Shown: one piece after another, positions 1 through 4,395 of the stretch | Position numbering within the stretch: the first letter of the stretch is position 1 | How the letters are laid out: every line of letters begins with the position of its first letter | DNA from: Anaerolineae bacterium | GTDB lineage: Bacteria > Chloroflexota > Anaerolineae > Aggregatilineales > Phototrophicaceae | Direction: 5' to 3' | Assembly (NCBI GenBank): GCA_028284565.1 | Contig: JANQRM010000152.1 | Coordinates: 1 to 5,919 of the forward strand | Length of the DNA stretch: 5,919 bases | Program-made: the position numbers and the translations under genes | The notes under the pieces: generated by a model | What the model saw: only the letters and a program-made list of their open reading frames with translations | Told to the model about the DNA's origin: nothing | Database searches by the model: none

Positions 1-234
1 CGAAATTAGCTTTTGTTCAGGTTTCAACCAATAACCGGGATTGTTTGAGTAGTCCAGTTCTTTGAAGGTTCTATTTAGAGCTGTTACCCAGTCTGTAAAA
101 TTGTCATGCTTTTTTACATCTGGTAGGTGTTCTTCTCGTAATAGCTTTGCAAAACGCAAGCATGTTGCTACATCATCCCAACTTTCTATTGGGCTTTTTC
201 GAGTGAAGCTATCAAAAGCAATGTTGGTATTCAT
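1..234 (-). CDS. Hypothetical protein, 3' end outside window
   Basis: An uninterrupted reading frame of 78 codons starts at ATG (complement of 232-234) and runs off the left edge, so only the N-terminal part is visible. The protein begins MNTNIAFDSF and is soluble-looking, with a mixed charged/aromatic composition (for example ESWDDVA near residue 18 and NNPGYW near 65). There is no signal peptide or membrane segment. I do not recognise the family. There is no Shine-Dalgarno sequence before the start; a possible -10 (TAAACT, complement of 241-246) lies about six bases upstream, which would give a very short or absent leader. It is divergent from the gene at 324. The frame is preferred over the opposite-strand frame at 62-247 because it stays open across all 234 bases and has a more ordinary composition. 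Confidence 0.6.
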   Translation of the reverse strand, partial: MNTNIAFDSFTRKSPIESWDDVATCLRFAKLLREEHLPDVKKHDNFTDWVTALNRTFKELDYSNNPGYWLKPEQKLIS

Positions 235-282
235 AATCGCAGTTTAGCAGGCTTGTAAAGACGGGTAGTGACCCAAACAAAA

Positions 283-312
283 CACGTTGCACAAGCGTTA
301 TTCAACGTGCAA
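283..312. repeat. Dyad element A in divergent intergenic region
   Basis: CACGTTG (283-289) and CAACGTG (303-309) form a perfect 7-bp inverted repeat with 13 bases between. An overlapping alternative pairs TTGCAC (287-292) with GTGCAA (307-312). The left arm CACGTTGCACAAGC (283-296) matches CACGTCGCACAAGC at 1644-1657 in 13 of 14 positions. The right part GTGCAAAATTGCG (307-319) matches 4341-4353 in 12 of 13. TTGCAC (287-292) and CAAAAT (310-315), 17 bases apart, could also serve as a weak promoter for the gene at 324. It may be an operator shared by neighbouring modules or a degenerate repeat copy; the sequence does not decide. Confidence 0.5.
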
Positions 313-323
313 AATTGCGCTCT

Positions 324-605
324 ATGAGTACCAAATATAAAGCGAAAGCACCTCATGTTCTGGTGCTTCGACACAACCCCCAATTACGAGACTTTGCCGC
401 GATCATCGCCAAGATCAAGCAAAACCATTACATCAAGGCCACATGGCAGGATTGGGATGGGGAAGTCTGGGAAATACGGCGGGTGGGTCGGATGAATCCC
501 CGTAAGGTGAAACCAAAACCTCAACCTATAACCCAAACCCGTGATACGTCATTCCAGTACGGCGCGGTCACTGATCGTGAACGGCTTAAAAAGTTGGGTG
601 CATGA
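324..605 (+). CDS. Small basic hypothetical protein (93 aa)
   Basis: The frame is open from a TTG at 315, but ATG at 324 is the more likely start, giving MSTKYKAKAPHV and 93 residues. The protein is basic, with a lysine/proline-rich middle (RKVKPKPQP around residues 59-67), no membrane segment and an aromatic patch WQDWDGEVWEI near 41-51. I do not recognise a family. No Shine-Dalgarno is visible; a possible -10 (CAAAAT, 310-315) lies eight bases before ATG, so the message could be leaderless. The stop codon lies three bases before the stop of the convergent third gene of the toxin-antitoxin operon, and no terminator fits between them. Role unknown. Confidence 0.6.
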   Translation: MSTKYKAKAPHVLVLRHNPQLRDFAAIIAKIKQNHYIKATWQDWDGEVWEIRRVGRMNPRKVKPKPQPITQTRDTSFQYGAVTDRERLKKLGA

Positions 606-608
606 CGA

Positions 609-992
609 CTATTCACCTGATGGGGGAGTTGGTCTATTCAAGTAATCAATAAGCTTGTCGTATTGCTGCGGGGTGAGATTGGCATCGGTAATGAGCTTAA
701 TAGCCTCAATGACTTTCGGTCTCAACAACTCATGGTTGGATAAATACCAAAAACCATACTGATCTTCTAGAACATTTTTCGGAGGTCTAAGCCCCAATTT
801 GCCGAAAACATTGGCTGTAAGTTTGCCCCACTCTACAAAATCAGGCATCAATTCTTCTGGAATGGGTACCGTTTTAGATCTCACTTTTACTGGTGTAAGC
901 TGGTCTAAATGATTGGTGATGCCGTTACCATCCCAATAATCAGCCATTTCTTGGCGATTTTTGAAGTCTGGTAAAGGTTTGAGCTTGCTCAT
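609..992 (-). CDS. Third gene of BrnT/CopG operon, antitoxin-like N-terminus
   Basis: This 127-residue protein begins MSKLKPLPDFKNRQEMADYW and then WDGN. Aligned without gaps to the first 24 residues of the upstream antitoxin, 13 positions are identical (M, KLKPLP, FK, E, WD, N). This is the N-terminal motif seen in CopG/BrnA-type antitoxins, where a K-F/FKSE-EE--FW motif precedes the ribbon-helix-helix. Here no ribbon-helix-helix follows. Residues about 35-127 form a different, probably helical body (PEELMPDFVEWGKLTANVFGKL, NLTPQQYDKLIDYLN) that I do not recognise. It is translationally coupled to the antitoxin by an ATGA overlap (989-992). By inference it binds the same partner as the antitoxin or acts as a regulator, but it could simply be a diverged paralogue. 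Confidence 0.7.
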   Translation of the reverse strand: MSKLKPLPDFKNRQEMADYWDGNGITNHLDQLTPVKVRSKTVPIPEELMPDFVEWGKLTANVFGKLGLRPPKNVLEDQYGFWYLSNHELLRPKVIEAIKLITDANLTPQQYDKLIDYLNRPTPPSGE

Positions 993-1276
993 AGGTTCTT
1001 GTTTGTCTTTGAAGGATACAACCCATTGAAAATGAACTGCTTTAGTAGTGACTGGTACGGCACATCCCGCTTATTCGCTTCTGTTTTAGCTGCCTCTATC
1101 AAGCTATTGGGTAGGCGTAGTGAGATTTTTTTTGTGGTTGGCTTCAGGTTGGGGAATAGAGATTTGTCTCGTGACACAGCAACCACACTCATATAATCGA
1201 GTGGGCTGTTATTGTCCCAAAACTCTCGCTCTTCGTCCTCAGATTTGAACTGGGGTAAGGGTTTTAGCTTCTTCAT
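989..1276 (-). CDS. brnA: CopG/BrnA-type ribbon-helix-helix antitoxin
   Basis: At 95 residues it has the two-part layout of the CopG-type antitoxins that accompany BrnT toxins. The N-terminal segment is PLPQFKSEDEEREFWDNNSP (residues 6-25). A C-terminal ribbon-helix-helix at about 49-86 reads KKISLRLPNSLIEAA then VPYQSLLKQFI. In this family the ribbon-helix-helix dimer binds the operon's own operator and the protein neutralises the toxin. Start and stop are fixed by ATGA overlaps with the toxin (1273-1276) and with the third gene (989-992), so the three are almost certainly made from one message. The palindrome at 1596-1620 is the obvious candidate operator. The family assignment is firm; the symbol brnA is by analogy. 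Confidence 0.85.
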   Translation of the reverse strand: MKKLKPLPQFKSEDEEREFWDNNSPLDYMSVVAVSRDKSLFPNLKPTTKKISLRLPNSLIEAAKTEANKRDVPYQSLLKQFIFNGLYPSKTNKNL

Positions 1277-1596
1277 GCTGTTTCTTTGATTGATTTATAA
1301 GTATCTCGCTCGACTCCTCGCTTTTGATCTCTAGCTGAAATAATCCTGATCCTAGTATCACGCTTGGTAAAGGTGACAATCAAATCTCTACCATCGTTAG
1401 TGGTACTGAGTATTGTGTACCGATCTTCGGTTTGTGAGTGTGCTAAATCTTGAAAGACAATTTGAGGGAAATTGAAGAATATTTGCTCTGCTTCACTGTC
1501 TGAAACACTGTGTTTTTTCAGGCTTTTATCTCGGTTCCCTTCGTCCCAATCAAAACCAGTTACATCCCTAAGAATATCGGCTAAATTGACCGTCAT
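1273..1596 (-). CDS. brnT: BrnT-family ribonuclease toxin
   Basis: This 107-residue protein carries the BrnT family pattern in order: FDWDEGNRDKSLKKHSVS (residues 15-32), SEAEQIFF (34-41), a DLAHSQTEDRYTI segment (50-62), then IVTFTKRDTRIRIISAR (73-89) and a basic ending. Characterised BrnT proteins are RelE-fold ribonucleases that stop translation under stress and are neutralised by BrnA. About ten residues precede the usual FEWD-like start, a modest N-terminal extension. ATG at 1594-1596 is preferred because it sits directly behind the promoter and palindrome (1596-1631); no Shine-Dalgarno is present. Toxin-first order followed by antitoxin is the usual brnTA order. The toxin looks intact. 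Confidence 0.88.
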   Translation of the reverse strand: MTVNLADILRDVTGFDWDEGNRDKSLKKHSVSDSEAEQIFFNFPQIVFQDLAHSQTEDRYTILSTTNDGRDLIVTFTKRDTRIRIISARDQKRGVERDTYKSIKETA

Positions 1597-1620
1597 TTGT
1601 GCATCTTAGCAATGCACAAA
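1596..1620. promoter_or_regulatory. Candidate operator of brnT operon
   Basis: TTTGTGCAT (1596-1604) and ATGCACAAA (1612-1620) are a perfect 9-bp inverted repeat with a 7-base centre. It covers the -10 box and touches the toxin start codon, so a bound ribbon-helix-helix protein would block both polymerase and ribosome. BrnA/CopG antitoxins typically autoregulate through such sites. The half-site GCACAA recurs in the other intergenic elements of this window. Confidence 0.7.
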
Positions 1621-1631
1621 AACGATGTCAA
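1603..1631 (-). promoter_or_regulatory. Strong sigma-70-type promoter for brnT operon
   Basis: Read on the minus strand, TTGACA (complement of 1626-1631) is followed after exactly 17 bases by TAAGAT (complement of 1603-1608). The -35 is a perfect match and the -10 is close to consensus. The start codon (1596) follows the -10 by six bases, so transcription should begin at or within a base or two of ATG. This is the arrangement of a leaderless message and agrees with the absence of a Shine-Dalgarno. Confidence 0.7.
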
Positions 1632-1643
1632 ATGCAAGCCATT

Positions 1644-1675
1644 CACGTCGCACAAGCACCAAAACACGACATAGA
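1644..1675 (+). repeat. Intergenic dyad repeat, copy B
   Basis: The stretch reads CACGTCGCAC (1644-1653), an 11-base spacer, then CACGACATAGA (1665-1675). It lines up without gaps with copy C at 2311-2343: the left arm shares GTCGCAC, the spacer has the same length and the right part shares CGACATAGA. In copy B the right arm has lost its pairing bases (CACGAC instead of GTGCGAC), so it looks like a decayed copy. Its orientation is the same as copy C. Confidence 0.5.
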
Positions 1676-1697
1676 GCTGTACAGCAACGATTGAAAA

Positions 1698-2270
1698 TCA
1701 TGAGTCCTGAATGTCAAATTTCGTCCGAAGCGCCTCAATCTCGCGATTGATTTTTCTGACAGTCTCATCAAAGTCATAGACCTCATTTCGAGTTATCAGA
1801 TGGCCTAAGTAAATAGGAAAACAAAGAAGAAATAGATAAATAAGGCCTAGATACAAAAGATATTGCAAAACCCAAAACATTATCTGATATTCAAGGTTAG
1901 TTAAATCAAAACGAGGAAAGGGAAGCATCAGAGAAAACACGATAGGTAAAATCACCATCAAAGCAAGTGCGACACCCGATATATTCAACAAAAGATGTCT
2001 AAACATGGCTATATAGTCCTGTCTAAAGCGGTATTCGAGTAGGTCTGGTTGAGTTCGATACGCCTCAAGCCGTTCCTTTTTATCTATTAAATTACTAATT
2101 CTACGTCTGGCCGCATTTTCGGAACGATTCGAGCGAAAAGCCTGTATTTTCCCCCAAAACCACGGCCTGATCAAAGACAAAGATTCGCTCGCAAATGCGC
2201 CAACAAATGCACTAACCACCAATGACCACCACCAATTTTCTTGGATGAATTTGGATACTTCATTCCACAT
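1698..2270 (-). CDS. Hypothetical three-helix membrane protein (190 aa)
   Basis: ATG at 2268-2270 gives 190 residues; a GTG directly before it (2271-2273) is an equally possible start. AAGG lies about 9 bases before the GTG and 12 before the ATG. Three hydrophobic segments are visible: about 13-34 (WWWSLVVSAFVGAFASESLS), 92-116 (ISGVALALMVILPIVFSLML) and 130-157 (MFWVLQYLLYLGLIYLFLLC). Between the first and second lies a charged, probably coiled segment (NAARRRISNLIDKKERLEAY); a charged tail follows the third (ETVRKINREIEALRTKF). I do not recognise the family. It is monocistronic, upstream of and in the same direction as the brnT operon, and sits between two direct copies of a dyad repeat. 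Confidence 0.7.
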   Translation of the reverse strand: MWNEVSKFIQENWWWSLVVSAFVGAFASESLSLIRPWFWGKIQAFRSNRSENAARRRISNLIDKKERLEAYRTQPDLLEYRFRQDYIAMFRHLLLNISGVALALMVILPIVFSLMLPFPRFDLTNLEYQIMFWVLQYLLYLGLIYLFLLCFPIYLGHLITRNEVYDFDETVRKINREIEALRTKFDIQDS

Positions 2271-2310
2271 CACTTATCAACACCTTACAAAAACTCAAAA
2301 CTCAACAAGT

Positions 2311-2343
2311 CGTGTCGCACTTACTCTTCTTGTGCGACATAGA
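2311..2343 (+). repeat. Intergenic dyad repeat, copy C (best-conserved)
   Basis: TGTCGCAC (2313-2320) and GTGCGACA (2332-2339) are a perfect 8-bp inverted repeat with an 11-base spacer, followed by TAGA. It is the clearest member of the family. Copy B shares the layout in the same orientation about 667 bases to the left. The block TTGTGCGACATAG (2330-2342) recurs with one mismatch at 4325-4337. It lies upstream of the membrane-protein gene, so it could be that gene's operator as well as a dispersed repeat. Confidence 0.6.
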
Positions 2344-2381
2344 TCACCTCAACACCACCAGTAGGGCAGTCGGCTATAACT

Positions 2382-2400
2382 GGCTACCCTAGGGTAAGCC
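2382..2400. repeat. 12-bp perfect palindrome
   Basis: TACCCTAGGGTA (2385-2396) is a perfect palindrome, flanked by GGC on the left and, after one extra base, GCC on the right. It could be a dimeric regulator site for either divergent gene. No terminator T-tract follows. Confidence 0.4.
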
Positions 2401-2431
2401 TTCGTTAGTGTAAATCCTATAGTGTTAAAAG

Positions 2432-2472
2432 GACTGTTTTCATTCTGTTGTGCGCTTAGATTAACAACAGTC
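2432..2472. repeat. Two mutually exclusive hairpins upstream of receiver gene
   Basis: GACTGTT (2432-2438) can pair with AACAGTC (2466-2472), and CTGTTGT (2445-2451) can pair with ACAACAG (2464-2470). Both are perfect 7-bp stems that compete for the same downstream strand. TTGTGCGCTTAGAT (2448-2461) inside the region resembles the right half of the dyad repeats (TTGTGCGACATAGAT at 2330-2344). Whether it is transcribed is not known. Confidence 0.35.
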
Positions 2473-2577
2473 AATGCTAGATGAGGGGTAAATAATAGTG
2501 TTGGGAATTAATAATACTACTTTGAAATATCTTGTTATATTAATCCGTATAACGGGTAGCAGTCGGGAAAGCAGCAC

Positions 2578-3066
2578 ATGAACATCCTCGTTGTAGACGC
2601 GGACGAACTAGGCACGGAGATTATTCGGGTGATTTTGGCCCGATCTGGTCACAAGAATGTGCAAACAGCAGCGAGTGACACCGAAGCTCTGAGGCGCATA
2701 GCCTACGAAAGCCACTGTTTGCATCTGGTTATCACGGAATGGTCAGCGCCCAACATTGAGGGTCACAAAATTTGTCTAGCCGCTGCTGCGCGTGAAATCC
2801 CAGCAATTGCATTTGGGTCGTACTACCACCAAGAATACTTATTGGCTGCAATATCGGCGGGTGCGTCTGCCTACGTGCCTACACCTTTGAACATAAGTAA
2901 ATTCGTCGATAGAGTAGACAAATTGCTTGCTGCGAGTACAGCGAGGGTGAGTTCAGCCACTGGAAACCAATCAGAGCACAGTTTGTTAGTAGCTCCAGCC
3001 CTTAACCTGATAGACGATTCGCCAGTGCAACAAGGTCACGATATGAAACAGGCTTTTGCAAAATAA
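2578..3066 (+). CDS. Degenerate receiver-domain protein (162 aa)
   Basis: Residues 1-118 have the fold signature of a response-regulator receiver: MNILVVDADE at strand 1, LHLVITEWSAPNIEG around the phosphorylation site, PAIAFGS at strand 4 and AGASAYVPTPLN at strand 5. The active site is altered. The usual acidic pair is D7 with alanine at 8 (D9 follows), the phospho-acceptor Asp is Glu54, the Thr/Ser position is Gly80 (Ser81 next), and the conserved Lys before Pro is Thr102. It should therefore not be phosphorylated in the normal way; glutamate may mimic the phosphorylated state. A tail of about 44 residues with no recognisable domain follows, its last ~21 codons antisense to the next gene. 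GGGA about 10 bases before ATG is a weak ribosome site. Confidence 0.8.
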   Translation: MNILVVDADELGTEIIRVILARSGHKNVQTAASDTEALRRIAYESHCLHLVITEWSAPNIEGHKICLAAAAREIPAIAFGSYYHQEYLLAAISAGASAYVPTPLNISKFVDRVDKLLAASTARVSSATGNQSEHSLLVAPALNLIDDSPVQQGHDMKQAFAK

Positions 3067-3367
3067 TGTCAGCCCGTTTATCTACATCAAGTGGTAAGAC
3101 TTCCGGTGATGCAGTAATCAGAATGGTAGTCACACCATCACCATTTGCCATTTGGGAAAGTCTCTCCAAAACATCAGTCCCAGACAGTCCAGGCATTAAT
3201 TGATCGACCAAAACGACACGAGGAAGCAGACCTTTCTCAAGGTACTCAACGGCTGCCGTTCCAGTATATGTGTGATACACGCTATAACCAGCAGCAATGA
3301 ACGCACGCTGCCACAACATTGCTAAGTTAGCATCATCTTCGGCAATCAATATGTTCAACAGACGCAT
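3002..3367 (-). CDS. Single-domain response regulator (CheY-like)
   Basis: At 121 residues this is a stand-alone receiver domain with every key residue: acidic cluster E10-D11-D12, phospho-acceptor D55 in VVLVDQLMPG, T85 in ILITAS, and K105-P106 in ILQKP. Such proteins are phosphorylated by a sensor kinase and act by protein-protein contact, since no output domain is present. ATG at 3365-3367 follows GGAGA almost directly, a tight spacing. Its end overlaps the end of the opposite-strand degenerate receiver by 65 bases. No histidine kinase is in the window, so the partner must be encoded elsewhere. A promoter (3396-3425) lies just upstream. Confidence 0.88.
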   Translation of the reverse strand: MRLLNILIAEDDANLAMLWQRAFIAAGYSVYHTYTGTAAVEYLEKGLLPRVVLVDQLMPGLSGTDVLERLSQMANGDGVTTILITASPEVLPLDVDKRADIILQKPVSYRDLVALANRLSG

Positions 3368-3395
3368 TCTCCATTAGCGTGAGTAGAATTACCGA

Positions 3396-3425
3396 ATTGT
3401 ATAAAAATGACTAACAGATTAGCAA
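3396..3425 (-). promoter_or_regulatory. Candidate promoter of response regulator
   Basis: On the minus strand TTGCTA (complement of 3420-3425) is followed after 18 bases by TACAAT (complement of 3396-3401); TATACA two bases earlier gives a 16-base spacer. Transcription would start about 20 bases before the ATG at 3367, leaving room for the GGAGA ribosome site. Confidence 0.45.
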
Positions 3426-3436
3426 AAGTTATAACG

Positions 3437-3470
3437 TCTATTTAATAGATTGGCTAAAATACACTGTATT
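3437..3470. repeat. Two adjacent 13-bp palindromes
   Basis: TCTATTTAATAGA (3437-3449) and AATACACTGTATT (3458-3470) are each perfect odd palindromes (6-bp arms around one base, 5-bp arms around three). Their centres are 21 bases apart, about two helical turns. They lie between the divergent response regulator and SpoIIAA-like gene, a natural place for a shared regulator site. AT-rich palindromes of this size also arise by chance. Confidence 0.3.
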
Positions 3471-3518
3471 AGTGGCTTCTCAAGCTGTTCAGGCTTCACT
3501 TCTGGTTTATCCCCTAAT

Positions 3519-3546
3519 TTGCTCTACAAGCTAAAACGCCTATAGT
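3519..3546 (+). promoter_or_regulatory. Possible promoter of SpoIIAA-like gene
   Basis: TTGCTC (3519-3524) and TATAGT (3541-3546) are separated by 16 bases. This would give a leader of roughly 65 bases before the ATG at 3617. The match is only moderate. Confidence 0.3.
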
Positions 3547-3616
3547 TTAGACAACTACACTTTTGTATCCCCAAACTCATTCATACCGTCCAAAAGCTAT
3601 AGCGAGGAACGAACTT

Positions 3617-4069
3617 ATGGCAATAAGTATGGGTTGGTTAATAGAAGATCATGTGTTGTACTTGAAACTTAGTGGCAAAATTTCGCTAGGCGAACTAGAG
3701 AATGCTATCGAGAACTTACTGATACTAATAGATCAAAGTCCCACCTCTCCCATACATGTGTTCTCTGATCTAAGCGATATGGATTCAATACCGCTTGATC
3801 TACACGGCTTGGCAAATGTGAGTATCAAACTCGTCAACAATCCCAAAATGGGGTGGTCGGTCATGATAAAGACGCACCAGTCCTTTTTTGAACAAATTGT
3901 TAACCTAGTTGGACGTATCGCTCGTGCGGATTACCATTTTGTGGATAGCTTAGATGAGGGAATCGCGTTTCTGGCCGAGCATGACGACACATTACCAGAC
4001 CCAATACAACTCACACCCTCAAATGATGTAGCTCACATCTTGGACGCTACCGTAACAGACATAGATTAA
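3617..4069 (+). CDS. SpoIIAA/STAS-like protein (150 aa)
   Basis: The frame is open from TTG at 3563, but ATG at 3617 is chosen because GAGGA (3604-3608) sits eight bases before it. The 150-residue protein starts MAISMGWLIEDHVLYLKLSG, followed by KISLGELENAIENLLILID (21-39), HVFSDLSDMDSIPLDLHGL (47-65), a central strand MGWSVMIKTHQ (78-88), and DSLDEGIAFLAEHDDTLPD (110-128). The alternation of strand, G-K/R-IS turn, helix, D-L-S-D and a final D-EAIAFL-like helix resembles SpoIIAA/STAS-like proteins that sit beside two-component genes. A role as a regulatory partner in the neighbouring receiver pathway is inference. No Ser/Thr phosphorylation motif of classic SpoIIAA is evident. Confidence 0.65.
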   Translation: MAISMGWLIEDHVLYLKLSGKISLGELENAIENLLILIDQSPTSPIHVFSDLSDMDSIPLDLHGLANVSIKLVNNPKMGWSVMIKTHQSFFEQIVNLVGRIARADYHFVDSLDEGIAFLAEHDDTLPDPIQLTPSNDVAHILDATVTDID

Positions 4070-4089
4070 AGGCGGTCTGCACCGTGCCT
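4070..4089 (+). terminator. GC-rich hairpin after SpoIIAA-like gene
   Basis: AGGCGGT (4070-4076) can pair with ACC plus GCCT (4081-4083, 4086-4089) around a CTGC loop, with a two-base GT bulge. It starts one base after the stop codon. There is no T-tract, so intrinsic termination would be weak; mRNA 3'-end protection is an alternative. Confidence 0.35.
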
Positions 4090-4123
4090 CACAAGCTGCT
4101 CGTTTCTCAATATCTCCATATCA

Positions 4124-4179
4124 CTCGACTAAACAGTTATTCGACATTTCACGATCAATAGCGAAGTTTAGCAGTCGAG
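4124..4179. repeat. Imperfect 56-base hairpin
   Basis: CTCGACT (4124-4130) pairs with AGTCGAG (4173-4179), and AAAC (4131-4134) with GTTT (4166-4169), leaving a three-base bulge AGC on the right arm. An inner TTCG/CGAA (4140-4143 with 4162-4165) can extend it across a bulge. A bulged stem of this size could be a small RNA, a protein-binding site or a recombination site; nothing in the sequence chooses between them. Confidence 0.4.
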
Positions 4180-4324
4180 AATTGTGAGTGATGCAGATGA
4201 TCGTTTTCAATATCCTACTTCGTAGACTATAGGGATAGATGTCAAAGCATGACTACTCAAGTGGATTGAATTATTAGATGTTAGTATCATTTGCCCATCT
4301 GGGAGACATGACGCAGATTATTTA

Positions 4325-4353
4325 TTGTGCGCCATAGCAGGTGCAAAATCGCG
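4325..4353 (+). repeat. Composite repeat copy D
   Basis: TTGTGCGCCATAG (4325-4337) matches copy C (2330-2342) in 12 of 13 positions. GTGCAAAATCGCG (4341-4353) matches element A (307-319) in 12 of 13. Two motifs found separately elsewhere are therefore adjacent here, just upstream of the antitoxin promoter. The left arm GTCGCAC seen in copies B and C is absent. Confidence 0.45.
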
Positions 4354-4354
4354 T

Positions 4355-4390
4355 TTGACCTATGGGTACGGATATGGTGAAATACCCGTA
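4355..4390 (+). promoter_or_regulatory. Promoter and candidate operator of vapBC-like operon
   Basis: TTGACC (4355-4360) is followed after 17 bases by TGAAAT (4378-4383), placing the start of transcription only about six bases before ATG (4396); no Shine-Dalgarno is present. GGGTA (4364-4368) and TACCC (4383-4387) flank the -10, and GGATA (4370-4374) has its complement TATCC (4389-4393) next to the start codon. These nested short repeats suit a ribbon-helix-helix autoregulator. Confidence 0.45.
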
Positions 4391-4395
4391 TCCAT

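Larger units (their letters stand above)
2274..2577. other. Gene-free region with several dyads
   Basis: About 300 bases separate the membrane-protein gene from the first receiver gene, which point away from each other, so both promoters should lie here. It holds dyad copy C (2311-2343), a 12-bp palindrome (2385-2396), a partial repeat copy at 2448-2461 and overlapping alternative hairpins (2432-2472). A TATAAC hexamer (2548-2553) could be the -10 of the receiver gene, but no well-spaced -35 accompanies it. I see no RNA gene or open frame worth calling. Confidence 0.5.
4090..4395. other. Gene-free region before vapBC-like pair
   Basis: No convincing gene is visible on either strand; the minus-strand frame at 4287-4517 is a shadow of the antitoxin. 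The region holds an imperfect hairpin (4124-4179), a nested small dyad near 4211-4232 (TATCC/GGATA enclosing CTAC/GTAG), repeat copy D (4325-4353), and the promoter/operator of the next operon (4355-4390). Confidence 0.5.

Noticed and set aside
62..247. Plus-strand 61-codon frame at the left edge
   Set aside because: It lies opposite a longer frame that is open through the window edge on the minus strand, and its serine/cysteine/arginine-rich product looks like an antisense translation.
999..1196. Plus-strand frame inside the antitoxin gene
   Set aside because: It is fully antisense to the recognised ribbon-helix-helix antitoxin and has no ribosome site or family resemblance.
283..2343. Integron attC sites as an explanation of the dyads
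   Set aside because: ATTCAAC at 300-306 and ACTCAAC near 2299 fit RYYYAAC, but no properly placed GTTRRRY partner is seen, genes face both directions and no tyrosine integron integrase is visible.
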